Under the pieces are notes generated by a model, which saw only the letters and a list, made by a program, of their open reading frames with translations, had not been told where the DNA came from and did no database searches. A program made the position numbers and the translations under genes. A stretch of 64,000 nucleotides of DNA from Linyphia triangularis (Eukaryota > Arthropoda > Arachnida > Araneae > Linyphiidae): positions 8,852,001 to 8,916,000 of the forward strand of contig OZ021729.1 in NCBI GenBank assembly GCA_963978545.1, given 5' to 3'. Of this stretch, positions 11,195-22,243 are shown piece after piece (the stretch's first letter is position 1; each line of letters starts with the position of its first letter).

Positions 11195-11842
11195 ACCTAT
11201 TGACTACAAAATAGTAAAAATTAGTTGACTGACTTTTTGGATAACAGATCATTTATATGATAAAATGTTGTACCAGCGTCATAACAGCCATATGAAACCA
11301 GGAAAGAATGCTATTAAACACAAAACTATAGATATTTTATATCTCAGGTTTTACAAATAACCTTACTTAAGAGTAATATTACACTTAAGTAGGTCTGATC
11401 CTAAAGCTTAGAAAAAGTCATACACTTTGAATTGATGATCATTAACACAAGATGAAACATTTTGAATAGTGAATTTTCATCTTCGGTCATTACAGCTTCA
11501 CATGTAGCTCGGATAACCAGCAAGGCACTCTTACCAAAATATGATGATTGCTAAGATAAATTCAAAAAGGAAATAAGATATATGTTTGAATTAAACTAGA
11601 GATGATGTCTTGACTAAGCTGCAGTACGCTTATCGGATAACAGAAGAAGAGGTAAAATTATGCCTTGTTTAATAGCACACAAGACATAATAATGTACAAC
11701 CTCAAAAAACAATTACCATATTTTTTATGGCATCACAATGTAAAAAAACAAAAAACAAGCTATTTCAATATGTTTATATATTCAATTATATTTAAATGCT
11801 TAAGTTTATGTTCTGTGCTTGGTCACCAGATTTATTTGATTG
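11195..11842. other. AT-rich sequence without recognised features
   Basis: No gene or repeat can be supported before the Tc1 element. Confidence 0.4.
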
Positions 11843-12045
11843 TAGACACATACCGTGGGTAAAAAAAGTCTCAGTACGGAAGCCAAAGTTACAAATAAAT
11901 TAACATAATTTCTACTCCTTTGCTTCATATCTTCAATAACTATTGAAATTATGTTTAATTTGGTTCTTTAAAATAAGTTTAAAATAAATGTCGGTTTTTA
12001 CAAAACGCAGCAAGTATTTAAATTGAAATACTTTGGAGATATTGC

Positions 12046-12530
12046 TTAAGTCGCACATGGGATAAAAATTTATAAAAATATTGAAGGGACATCTCAAACG
12101 GCGAGAAATATTATAAAAATAGCGGGTCTGAATGAACTTTCAGCCCGTAAGAATCCTTAAATAAGTACCTGTAACAGAAAAAAGCGCCTTGAGTTTGCAA
12201 AAAAGCATGCAAGTTATCAGTTATCTTTTTGTGAATCAGTTCTTTTTAATGATGAATTAAAATTTAATATCCAAGGGTCAGATAATCGAGTTATGGTATG
12301 GATAAAACCAAATCAACAAATGTTAATTTAGAATTTATGTGGAACTGTCAAACACAGTGGAGGAGGCATTATGGTGTGGTGGTGTATATGGGCTGCTGGC
12401 GTCAGCAATGTATATTTTGTAGAAGGAAGTAGGGATTGGTAAGTGTATCTTGAAATTTAAACACAAAATCTTGTAACAAATGCACAAAAATTGTCTCTTG
12501 AGAATTCTTTTCAATGTTTTTTTGTCAATT
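12046..12530 (+). pseudogene. Tc1-like transposase, catalytic-half pseudogene
   Basis: One + frame reads, with stops, VAHGIKIYKN, then GTSQTARNIIKIAGLNELSA, RKKRLEFAKKH, FNDELKFNIQGSDNRVMVW and, after another stop, TVKHSGGGIMVWWC. This order matches Tc1 transposases: the end of the second helix-turn-helix, the RL.FAK.H block, the first catalytic Asp in F.DE..F, and the HGGG..MVW.C block. A degraded continuation resembles the NLVTNAQKLSLEN-type linker before the second Asp. The second and third catalytic acids are not recognisable. In-frame stops occur near 12049, 12156 and 12329. Confidence 0.8.
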
Positions 12531-12830
12531 TTTAAGCCATGTGCGACTTGAGGTGCACTTATTTGCGGATTATCTTGAACCTTATTATAGGATATTTCTT
12601 TTAAGCAAGCTTTTTAGCTTTGAAGATCTTCCGGATCGATCTCTATCCTCAAAAGTTTGAAGCTCATGGTGTCTTTTAATAATATATTGTACTATAGGCT
12701 TCAACATATAAAAGATTTCCAATTTTTTTCATAGATAATCCATAATTTCATAACTGAATCGCCAACTGACAACTAGGTTTCGAAACTCCATTTTAAGACG
12801 ATCAGCTACGAGGTAAAATTAAACAATTGC
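12523..12830 (-). pseudogene. Tc1-like transposase, N-terminal (HTH) pseudogene in opposite orientation
   Basis: On the minus strand the block VQYIIKRHHELQTFEDRDRS (about 12692 down to 12633) followed by GR matches the first helix-turn-helix and GRPR-type motif of Tc1 transposases. Further on, DNPQISAPQVAHGLKIDKK matches the second HTH. The VAHG.KI segment also occurs at the start of the + strand half, so the two halves overlap by this segment in inverted orientation. Stops interrupt the frame. This half is joined head-to-head with the catalytic half, which is not a viable gene order. Confidence 0.7.
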
Positions 12831-13154
12831 TGCTATCATGTCTTCAAGGCACTTGCGTACACTTCATATTTTAAATATTTACTGCTAATCTGTTGTGGAA
12901 GACTTCAGAATTAATTTTCATATTGCATACTGAAACATTTTTTGTATGGCAGTTAGCAACATTTCCTAAATATTTCAATTTAAATACTTGCTGCATTTTG
13001 TAAAAACAGGCATTTACTATAAAATTATTTTAAAGAATCAAATGAAACATATTTCAGTAGTTACTGGTGATATGAAGCAAAAGATTAGAAATTATGCTAA
13101 TTTATTTGCAACTTTGACTTCCGTATGGAGACTTTTTTTTTATACCTACTGTAT

Positions 13155-13480
13155 GTTAGTCCATTACTATGATTTTGTTTGTCCATTACCACTTACTCTT
13201 TCATTCTATACATCATTTATTTATTTTACATTATATAATTCACGGACTTTTAAAATTTTTGAATGAACAAAAGAAATATGTTCTTTTTCAGTTAGTCCGT
13301 TACCTTGACTTTATAACCAAATTGTGCACTCTAATTAAATGGCAACAAATTCTAATACCCAGAATAAGAATCATGTACCCTTCAAATATTTATATAAGTG
13401 CCATTTTCTGTCAAAATTAAAAATCTTTCCTTAGTGGGTTTGTATTTGTGTTAAAATAACACTAGAATGTTAGTCCGTTA
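13155..13480 (+). repeat. Short spaced repeat GTCCRTTAC
   Basis: The motif GTCCATTAC or GTCCGTTAC recurs near 13159, 13181 and 13293, with GTCCGTTATC near 13470, several preceded by TTA. It starts immediately at the right TA of the Tc1 element. No function is assigned. Confidence 0.5.
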
Positions 13481-13957
13481 TCATGGAATTGCCCCACTTA
13501 CTTGGTAAATCACAATTGGCCCGTGAATATTTCCTTCGTCAATGTTTACCTTTTCGACGATAAACACTGCTTTAATTTGAATTATGATTCAGCAACTATA
13601 ACCTTCTTTCAACTAAATTTATTTTTAAAATTGTGTTAATAACATTTGACGATGGCTTCGAATAGAAGTTATGTGTTCAAAAGACAACTTAAAGGCAAAA
13701 CCATTAAACATCATTGTTAAAACAATTCTCAGGAATGTACTTTACAATAATATTAATATTCATGTTACTAGAGTTTCCTGTCAAAAATCTTAATCATAAA
13801 TTTGTATATATAATCACTTTATTTGACCTTGAATAATTTTATTTCAGTTTTTACACATAACTTACATAAAATTAGTACATATATTGGGTTTGCATATAAA
13901 ATATTAAGACATTTTTTCGAGGGGTAATATATTCTAACAATATTATAAGGTGAACCT

Positions 13958-14210
13958 ACCAGTAATTGACCATTTAGTGCAAGTTTCTACACATTTAATT
14001 TTTTTTCTTAAAAAAATTATTAACGGAATGTTATGAAAACTTCCCAATATATAAATTGATTAATGAAGCTCAATAATAAATTAACATGGTGTTCCAGTCC
14101 TTTTTACAATTTAAAATATCATCAGAATTTCTTACCAAAAGCAATTTTGCCAGTAATTGACCAAGTAGACATTAGTAATTGACCACAGCCATGCTAGTAA
14201 TTGACCACTT
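13958..14210 (+). repeat. Four copies of AGTAATTGACCA
   Basis: The 12-mer AGTAATTGACCA appears near 13961, 14152, 14173 and 14193, twice preceded by CC. Two of the gaps are about 20 bp. It is a cluster in otherwise non-repetitive AT-rich DNA. Confidence 0.7.
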
Positions 14211-15130
14211 CCTTTTCCAGAAAGTTAATTGTTAAATTCTGTTATAAAATGCTCTAATATTCATAAATTAACTATTAAATGAATTAAAAAAAGAAAGTAA
14301 AAAGAAATATAATCAATTTTAATCCACAAAAATAAGGGAACATCAGTGTAAAATATAGTATGAGGGTTTTCAAAGTTAGTTATACTGGTAGATAATTATG
14401 CATATTTTATTCAAAAAATTAAAAGAAAATAAAAATAATATAGAAAAGACTATCCAATCCTATACTTTCAATTCTGAATAAATTTAGATGAAAAGAATCA
14501 AATGTAGAGGATATTATTTCTTGAATAATTTCAAAATCATCCGTTTTTCAAATGGAAATCATTTTCTTGCATTGGCATTTATCCAATTACATAGAAGAGT
14601 TTCTCCAGCGTAACAAGTTGTTTTCTCGCCAACGTTGAACAAGGTAATTTTGATTACAAAATAAAAAAAAAGAAAAAGAGCATTGAGCAGAACTTTTTGT
14701 GTTTATGGCCTTTTCGAAGCATTTAGAATTGAATAAAAAAATTTAAAATGCGGGAATCGTCCATTAGACATACAACTGCAAAAATTAAGGACTTTTAAGG
14801 ACATATAAGCATTTTTAAGGCCTTGAGAAAAAGTTCAAAAATATTAAGCACTTTTAATGACCTTGTTGTAGAATTGCGAAGTTCTTTTGTCCTCAGAGTT
14901 ATGTTTAATTAATATTCATTTTCCAGATACCTACAGAAAATACTTAGGCCAGTAGAAGATTATTATATACATAAACAGAATGTTTCAGCTTCTAGTTAAG
15001 CAAGTTTCAATATTGTCATGGCAAATAAGGAATACAATAACAGCAAACCAGGATAATGATGCTTGTTATATTATTTTAATTACAACTTGAATAAATAAGT
15101 TTAAGTGACGCTTATTGACGAGTGTGATTG
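14211..15130. other. AT-rich sequence without recognised features
   Basis: Includes a short AAGGAC/TTAAGGAC/TTTAAGG simple stretch near 14790-14825. Nothing else is supportable. Confidence 0.4.
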
Positions 15131-15136
15131 CTCACG

Positions 15137-15365
15137 TCAAATAATTTACCGAGTTAGAAAAAGTATTTTCCCACGTGTTGCATACAATATATTTTATAAT
15201 TACGCGCAAGAAATATTTTCAATCCGTATATTTATTAATGTTGGCAACTCCAGTCAATGAATTTCTTCTAAAAATGTGTCATTTCAATGCAATGTCAAGA
15301 CTAGTATATAATATTTGAGCACGAGGCGTGCAAAAAAATACTTTTTTTTCACTGGTCTCATGTAT
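15137..15365 (+). repeat. Dispersed ~230-bp repeat, copy 1
   Basis: It matches 16306-16530 in the same orientation. The shared landmarks are AAAAGTATTTTCCCACGTGT, GGCAACTCCAGTCAATGAAT and TATAATATTTGAGCAC, in that order. It has no coding potential. Confidence 0.85.
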
Positions 15366-15625
15366 TGCTTTCAACAAAAATTTAATTTTCTAAAAACAAT
15401 TTATAAAAAGTTATTATAATAGCAATTTGAAGTTAAATAATAATAAAAAATATATACATTACCGATTCGAAAATGCAATTAATAACATTCTACGCTATGT
15501 GTCAAGGAGGTTGGCTATGTGTAGTGAACCAGAATATTGCCATTACAATTATTTAAAAGTAAGATAATTTATATTCTGACGTCATATATAGTTGCTTGGA
15601 AGACATATTAATAAAATAAACATTT

Positions 15626-15919
15626 TTGATTGGTTTAAAATTCGAATATGTTTTAAAGCTGTATTTTTCATTAGTTGTTTTGAATACATTGGGATTACCA
15701 GATGCTTCTAAAGATTTTCTTTTATCATGGAATGAAAAATTTTACTTCTTAATTAATTTACAAATATCTGATTTTACGCGCATTCCATTTCTTTTTTTCT
15801 TTCTTTTTTTCAATTATGTGTTGTATATTTTCTTTATTGAAATGCTGAGTTATATAACAAATTGTAAAACTCGTTTCAATGGAATGCATTCAAGTGCATT
15901 ATTAAACATAAATATATAA
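15626..15919 (+). other. Unassigned AT-rich open frame, 97 codons
   Basis: The frame is rich in Phe, Leu, Ile and Tyr with a very hydrophobic middle, as expected from translated T-rich DNA. It lies between the two copies of the ~230-bp repeat. No homology is recognised, and it is more likely chance than a gene. Confidence 0.1.
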
Positions 15920-16069
15920 TTTCGGAAATTTGCAAGTAGAACATAAGCTCACACAATGAATAACCTATTATGAACCTATATAATATTTTTTCTGAATACA
16001 GCACGATATTCTTTTAAATACTGTAGAGCAGCATTCACCTCTAACTTTTAGAGACGAGCGGTATGAGTT

Positions 16070-16318
16070 ATGTTGAAGTTTTTTGTGGACCGCAGATTTT
16101 TACCGAATATGCCAATACATATTACTTTTACTGTGTATGTTCAAGATCACAAATGTAATAATTGGTATAGAATAGATCCAACAATAAAAATATTTTTGAA
16201 AAATGGAAAAAATAATGAACTTTTTACTATCTCGAAAAATAGTTATTTATGCAACTATACTTGGGAATATAATACTTTTTCAATCGAGGTAAAATGCTTG
16301 TTAGCGCAAATCAAATAA
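16070..16318 (+). other. Unassigned open frame, 82 codons
   Basis: This frame has a less biased composition than its neighbours, with three spaced cysteines in the C-terminal two-thirds (HKCNNWYRIDP, SYLCNYTWEY, EVKCLLAQIK). No domain is recognised. It ends inside the second copy of the ~230-bp repeat. It could be a decayed exon, but splice signals and a partner exon were not established. Confidence 0.2.
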
Positions 16319-16530
16319 TTTAAAGAGTTTGAAAAAGTATTTTCCCACGTGTTGCATACACTATTTTTTGTAATTACGAGCAAAAAATATTTTTAATACA
16401 TATATTTGTTAATGCTGGCAACTCCAGTCAATGAATTTCTTCTGAAAATATATTTTTCAATACCCAAACCTATATAATATTTGAGCACTAGGCTTGCGAG
16501 AGAGTATTTTTTCACATTAGTGCGAAAAAG
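16306..16530 (+). repeat. Dispersed ~230-bp repeat, copy 2
   Basis: Direct partner of 15137-15365, offset about 1.17 kb. The two copies differ by many substitutions and small indels, so the duplication is old or both are independent insertions of one family. Confidence 0.85.
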
Positions 16531-17705
16531 TGCTACTTTCGCCACGATTTTTTATTCAAAATTATTATAAAAAGTTTTATTTTTTGCACGTTGTTATAAA
16601 AGTAATTGATATTTGATTTTTTTTTTTAATAATTAAAAAAATATTTTCGTTATACTACCTTAAATTAAAATCTAAAATATAAGTGAATCTTTTATTAAAA
16701 CCTTGCTTGTGTGTCTTCATGTGACTTGGCATAACATTGAATAAATATATTAAAATTATACCTTCTTATATTCTGCTGATTTTGTCGATATCATCAGTTG
16801 TGAGATATCAATTGTAAGTCAATATCAATTTCTCTCAGGCTCTCAAGAGAAAAAAAAAATACTATTTGTCAGACTTGCTACTACGGGCAGCTTAGTGGAG
16901 AACACTGTTCTTAATAGTTAACACATACCATTTTGGAAAAATTAATATTAGGTAAAATAAAGTTCATTTCTCGAAATCTGAAATTAAAGTTCAAAGATTG
17001 AGAAAGCAGAGATGGTTCTTTAGTGAGATTATCGAGTGATCAAAATTGAAATAAGCCAAATTAAAAAAAAGAAATCTGCCACTCATTTTGAAAAATGCAT
17101 TTCTCGAGTTATACATTAAAAAAATGGTACATTAATACATTTCATTTCTTAAACTAAATTCATTTGCTGAAAACAAATCATGGAAGTATTTGTTAAAATT
17201 TAAGCTGACTTATGATGGATTTTAGTTGATTTAAATTTCCTCAAGTAGCAAATATTCTATATCCAAATGAATATACATGTTTGCAAATAATGTTTCTCAT
17301 ATTCAAGTAAATTTTGCGTTCAGTTTTCATTAGCATCATATGTCCGGAAAACGCTCAAATCTAAATATGTTATTTAAATAAATCTGGCTTGTTTAATTGC
17401 ATACGAAGTGGGGAAGGGGTTTATAATAGAAATTCCAGTATCCGTTACATCCAGAATATTTTTTAAAAAGTCAGTAATTCAAGTAATAATTCAGGCAGTC
17501 AGTAATACAGAATTCTAAAATCCAGAAGAAATGTACACATATTGTATCGTTTATTGCATTAAATATATATTAGTTTTCGAAATACAATGTAATTTGTTTG
17601 TCTGGAATCCATGTAAATCTATTACTTATTCTTATTATAATTATAGTCTAAAATAAAGAAACGTAACTTTGTAATCGAAATTACATCTTCCACAGCAACC
17701 GGGAA
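16531..17705. other. AT-rich sequence without recognised features
   Basis: No gene, RNA or clear repeat was identified. Confidence 0.4.
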
Positions 17706-18345
17706 ACAGGGGCGTGGAGCATCGCACAACTTTTAATTACACTATAATACTAACATGTATTTGTGTTTTATATTTTCTTCATTCGCTTAGAAAAAATGGC
17801 CAGATTGGTGATAAATATTATATGAGTCGTTAAAAAAAAAAAAAAAAAAACCTTTGCCAAAATAGTGTTTTCGGTGATATACTTTTCGATAATTCTTATA
17901 TTATTCTTTCTTTTAAGAGAAACTGAGGAGAGGAGAAAAACGATCGTTGATGGAGAACTCTGTGTTGAATTTCCCCCCCTTTTTTTCCCTTCCTTCAACT
18001 TTTTATGCCATTTAAGCATTTTTACGTGAATTTCGGAGGTGGGGATGTTTAGAACACCTTAAGAGGCATCACCACAGTGATTTTGATTAAAATCGTAAGA
18101 GCCGTTTTTTAGAAATCATTGAAAAACCTGAAAACTACCTTATGCGCATGCCGGGTTTGACGAAAACCTTAATGGTAGGTCCCTTGGCCCCTACCAATCC
18201 TCACATCAAATTTGAACATCGTCGGTCAATTTGTTCGGGAGTTATGCTGACCATAAACAAACAGACCGAATTTTTTTTATATCACATTTTTGAAATCAGG
18301 ATGTTCCAAAACGTGGAGAAATGTAGAGTCGTTTTTCTGAGTCGT
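17706..18345 (+). repeat. Dispersed repeat family C, copy 1
   Basis: It starts near CAGGGGCGTGGAGCATCGCA and includes an internal poly(A) tract (17831-17850), a TTTCGGAGGTGGGGATGTTT block near 18030, AGAGCCGTTTTTTAG and a GTTATGCTGACCAT block. The same blocks in the same order occur at 30.6, 45.5 and, inverted, 60.1-60.8 kb. A 72-codon open frame at 18142-18360 lies inside it. The family has no recognised coding capacity and its transposon class is unknown. Confidence 0.8.
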
Positions 18346-18554
18346 AAGTCATCGAGTTAAACTTAACTCGTTACTGAAATAATAAAAGAAAATAATGTTC
18401 GCTTAAAAATCCAGTTAAAGTATTTTAAATGTCAATATGTATTTTTCATTGTTCTCCTAAGTTAATTAACTCTTTTTAGAAATAATAATCGTGCGGTTAA
18501 AGTTGTATTATTTTTATATTTATCTACCATTTTCAACATCATTTCCAAATTGGT

Positions 18555-18783
18555 TGGTGCCTATCTGATGGCTGTGTGGTTTGTTCTCTCGTCACGCATG
18601 CCAAAAGGTGCCGTGTTCGAATCCTGGGTTAAGCATGGATGTTCGTTGTGGTTCGTAATCCACGTTAAGCTGTAGGTCCCGGCCTAATTAGCCGTCATTG
18701 TGCATAAAAATAGGTCGTTGAGCATATAAACCAACTAACCAGTTGGGTTGCATTTCTTCTATTTGTAATCCCCCCCCCCCCCC
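18555..18783 (+). mobile_element. tRNA-derived SINE-like element, second family, with C14 tail
   Basis: A Pol III box B-like GTGTTCGAATCCTGG lies at about 18613, downstream of a weaker A-box-like GATGGCTGTGTGG. A body of about 130 bp follows, containing CGGCCTAATTAGCCG, with an ACCAACTAACC stretch near 18731. It ends by a run of 14 C (18770-18783). It is different in sequence from SINE family A. Target duplications were not identified. Confidence 0.5.
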
Positions 18784-18989
18784 GTTTCCTTTATAGAACA
18801 AATTTAAATTGAAAATAAATCATTATTTGCAGTTATTTATTATTCATTTCGTTAAATTTTAAATGACAAGCGTTAGCCAATAACCACAGAATATCAAAGA
18901 AGAATTTTCAATATTATTTGGAAAGTCAGTCCAATTAATAGATAAAAATGGAAAGGAAAAAAGTCGAATCTAATAAATCATGTAAGAAA

Positions 18990-19330
18990 ATAGAAAATCA
19001 GATTCAGTCGAGATCGAAGCAAGAGAAAGGCAACTGCGCTTTTCATTCCCCCCCCCCCCCCTCTCCCCCTTCGAAGACGCGACCAGTATTTTAACAAACT
19101 GAACAGGTGTACAACATTACTCTCCCTTAGTTCTTTGTTCCGTTCCTCGAATTTTGCAAGCGAGACAAAGAAAGTAGGGAGCGAGTGGGCTGGAGACCAG
19201 ATACCAAACTGACCTAAAGGGATATGAGCTAAAGTGACCCCTTATAACCATTCATCACCCCGAGGGTAAATAAAGATGGTAAGAAACCGCGGGCTGTAAA
19301 CGAATACTGCTTAGTAGGGGGTAATTTGAA
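18990..19330. other. GC-richer unique stretch
   Basis: Higher sequence complexity and GC than the flanks, with a 14-C run at 19048-19061. It contains no open frame and no repeat partner in this window. It may be conserved non-coding DNA, but conservation cannot be judged here. Confidence 0.3.
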
Positions 19331-19564
19331 TTGATCTCGTGTTGCGTCGCCTGCTGGTGTAGACGGAATCACAAAATAAATTTGTTGCATCTATAATTTT
19401 TTGTTTCAGTTTAATAATTTTATTGTTTAGATTGGTCAATGATAGTGCAATCAATTTCAAAAGTGAATGTTTTGCTAAATGTCTAGAATTCCGTAGCGAT
19501 ATGCATTTCATTTCCATGTTCTATACGTTGTTACCAGTAATTTATAAAATCCGACATTCTATAG

Positions 19565-20061
19565 CAACGGTTCGCAATCTCTTAGGTTGTGCGGACCACC
19601 TATTTTGTAAGAAAAACTTTGCGACTCACTAAATAATACAATACGTGCGTACATCAGTAATTAGTAAAATTTTAGAATTAAAGGATTAAAAAATAGTTCT
19701 TTTTATAAATTGTAATGCAATTAATGCAGTTTTGGTAATAACTGGATATTTTTGCCAAACATTTATCCAAAACGAGATCAATGGTGTCGATAATTCAATT
19801 AACGAGTCTTCACTTGAAGATATTTTCTATATTTTAGTTAATCTTCTTGAAACAGAATTCACTCGTTAAACCGTCGAAGAATAGAATCGAATAATTGGAT
19901 TGTTACTAATCATCGAGTGACTCGATTATTCCTATCTCTACCCTTGAAGCTCCTGTAATATTTATCTTGGATTATTAGACTCTTGATTAGCTTCCACGGG
20001 CCAGTACCACACTACTCGCGACCCACAGGAGGGTCGCCGGCCTATAGGTTGGGAACCGTTG
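19565..20061. mobile_element. SPIN/Buster-like hAT MITE, 497 bp
   Basis: The left end is CAACGGTTCGCAATCTCTTA; the right end, read on the minus strand, is CAACGGTTCCCAACCTATAG. This is the CAGYGGTTCYCAA-type terminus of the SPIN/Buster branch of hAT. The 8-bp flanks TTCTATAG (19557-19564) and TTTTATAG (20062-20069) match at 7 of 8 positions. There is no open frame of note, so it is non-autonomous. Confidence 0.85.
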
Positions 20062-20069
20062 TTTTATAG

Positions 20070-20530
20070 AACACATAGGCATTTTAAATCATGCCGAAAA
20101 CGGGTCGATTTAGAAATCGGTTTATCGGACTTTTTTGTTTTTTATATTTTAAAATGCTCAATGCTTTTTTTTTTCTGAAAGGATTTTAAGTTATGAAAAT
20201 GATTTAAATTTTTTTATAAATTTCACATTATTACCGACTGGAAGGATAAAATATAACATACGTATTGCAACTAAAAATTCCATGCTGAATTTTTTTAAAG
20301 GTTCGGTTTGCGAAGATTTTAATTTTACGTTTCTTTATAGTTTAAAATGTCGCTATAATGAAAATTGGCAACAAAAAAAAACCCCGTCGACTTTAAATTA
20401 ACCAAAAAATTCAGTTATTCTAATTTCCCAGCATTTCCCTATGATCGGGATTTACTGCAAGAATAATATGTTGAGAAGAAATATTTTATGAAAAATAAAA
20501 GTGGTGCTCATTACCTGCCTTTAAAATAGG
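20070..20530. other. AT-rich sequence without recognised features
   Basis: Nothing could be supported between the hAT MITE and the SINE. Confidence 0.4.
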
Positions 20531-20546
20531 CTATATGAATGAAAAA

Positions 20547-20723
20547 GACCAAACGGTATAGTGTTTAGGGTGCTAGCTTCTAGACCGCGAGGTTGCGGGT
20601 TCGAGTCCCGTATTAGGCATGGGTGTTTGTAAATGTATGTTGGCTTGTCTAATGACGAATGTTTCGGCGCATTATAGCCCTCGTGTTGCTGACGGCGCCA
20701 GATAATCTGAAAACAACCAACCA
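20547..20723 (+). mobile_element. tRNA-derived SINE (family A), copy 2
   Basis: Complete copy of about 177 bp. The head starts GACCAAACGGTATAG, box B is GGTTCGAGTCCCG, the conserved 3' block has CTGACGGCGCCAGATAATCT, and the tail is ACAACCAACCA. It is flanked by a 14-bp target duplication, ATATGAATGAAAAA (20533-20546 and 20724-20737), which is the signature of LINE-mediated retroposition. Minus-strand frames through this SINE are conserved only because the SINE is. Confidence 0.9.
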
Positions 20724-20756
20724 ATATGAATGAAAAAAGGGTATATAATATATACA

Positions 20757-21075
20757 CTAACTTAGAAGCGTTGCGAAAATTGCCAAAATCATTAAGATCA
20801 CATACTGATCACAATGTGATATCGCCGCGACAAGACTTTCGTTGCGAAAATCGCATTTCATTCTAAAATTATTTTGGGATATCACTGGATGTCGCTGCGA
20901 TATCACAAAGTAACATCGCAACTTCGTCACATTGTGATGTCGCAGCGATATCACATGGAAGTCGAAAGTGACGTGAACTTTTGCGACATCGCTGCGATAT
21001 CCCATGCAAGTCACATTGTGACCGTGATCTTTGCGACGAAAAACTTCGTTGCAGTGACGTAACTGTGACAAAGAT
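20757..21075. repeat. Monomer-like relative of the 91-bp satellite
   Basis: 20770-20860 corresponds, in reverse complement, to one diverged unit of the 6.5-8.05 kb array (TCATTAAGATCACAT, then GATATCGCCGCGACAA and CGTTGCGAAAATCGCA). The following 200 bp keep the same vocabulary of GCGATATC and CACATTGTGA but not the 91-bp step. It may be the dispersed element from which the array expanded. Confidence 0.75.
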
Positions 21076-21400
21076 GGTTAGTAGGGCTGGTGTCAAATAA
21101 AGGCTACTGAAAAGTAAAGAACATTTGGTGTTTGTAGTGAATTTGCTTAGATAAACGTTTGGTAACACGATTAAGTCTTTCCCCCTGAAAATGACAAGAC
21201 ACTGAACAATAAATCAAACGAAAAAAATGCCAAAAATCTCAGCTATCTCCCACCATTGCGGGGACGAATAACTGTACCCGCAGTTAAGAAGATAAAAAAA
21301 AAAACGGATGCTTTATAATTAGCAATCAAAATACCATAAATCCATTGCGTTCAACAAACTAACAGAACAAAAACGCAGTGCGACCATTTCTTCATTATTA
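21076..21400. other. Sequence without recognised features
   Basis: Nothing supportable was found here. Confidence 0.35.
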
Positions 21401-21439
21401 TTATTTTACTTTCTCAGTGTAATTTTATTTCATTTTTTT

Positions 21440-22000
21440 TTTAAGATTGTGTTTTCACGATGCGGACGTGTGGGAAAAGAACGAGTCCTTTTGCGGTACC
21501 GACGTTAAATTATACGTTATTGGGCCTCCGCTTTATGTGCATTAACATTCCGAATTGTCGTCACTTAAAATAAGTTTCCGCATCGGATGATGAAAAGAGA
21601 TTGGGGAGGGGGGGGGGATGGAATGTTCGAAAGGGCGTGGTCGCGATCCCTTTTGACAATGTGCCGAAACCCAGAAGCCCTTAACGAGAGAGCATAAACA
21701 CACGGCTTAAAAGACTTGTCTTGCCACTTATCGGAATTGGTTTTCTTGGGTTTTTGCAGTCGGTGTCATAGGGACTAATAGGTTCTGCAAATGTTGATTT
21801 AGACTTTCGGGATCTTTTGTGGCGGGAAGAGAGCCTTGTTATTGGAGAGGTGATTTGTATGATACGCAGTCTGTAATCTGGAGTTAGAGGATTCAGGGGG
21901 GGGGGGGCGGCTCTTTTTTTTTTTTGGAATGAATCGGATTGGGAGTGATTGGAATAATTAGGGGGGAGGTGTCAGTACCCGGAGACAATATTTCTTTCCT
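21440..22000. other. GC-richer unique stretch with homopurine G runs
   Basis: A stretch of higher GC and complexity (for example GCGGTACCGACGTTAAATTA and GGGCGTGGTCGCGATCCC) contains G runs near 21608 and 21897. No gene or repeat partner is visible. It is a candidate conserved non-coding region, not demonstrated. Confidence 0.3.
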
Positions 22001-22215
22001 ACTTTTTTTTTTTCCCCCTTCAAATTTTATGATTTCAAACTAACTATTAATCGTATCCTGCTTTTTATAGGAAAAGGGACAAGTCAATTATATCAACAGA
22101 AATGTAAATTTATGGAAAATAAATTTAATTTGATTCTGGATACTTTACGTACGGTGACATACCGATAATGGTGTTATTCTGCTTCTGAAAAATGTCTTGT
22201 AATCCACAGAAACTA

Positions 22216-22243
22216 ATATGTTTGTTTGTTTGTTTGTTTGTTT
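22216..22243. repeat. (TTTG)n microsatellite
   Basis: About six tandem GTTT units. Confidence 0.9.

Larger units (their letters stand above)
11845..13156. mobile_element. Tc1-like DNA transposon with ~195-bp inverted repeats, internally rearranged
   Basis: Long terminal inverted repeats, 11845-12040 and about 12961-13156, match almost throughout, for example CGCAGCAAGTATTTAAATTG on the left against its complement on the right. TA dinucleotides at 11843-11844 and 13157-13158 fit Tc1/mariner target duplication. The interior holds two transposase pieces in opposite orientations: the catalytic half on + and the DNA-binding half on -. No single reading frame spans the element, so it is non-functional. 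Confidence 0.85.
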
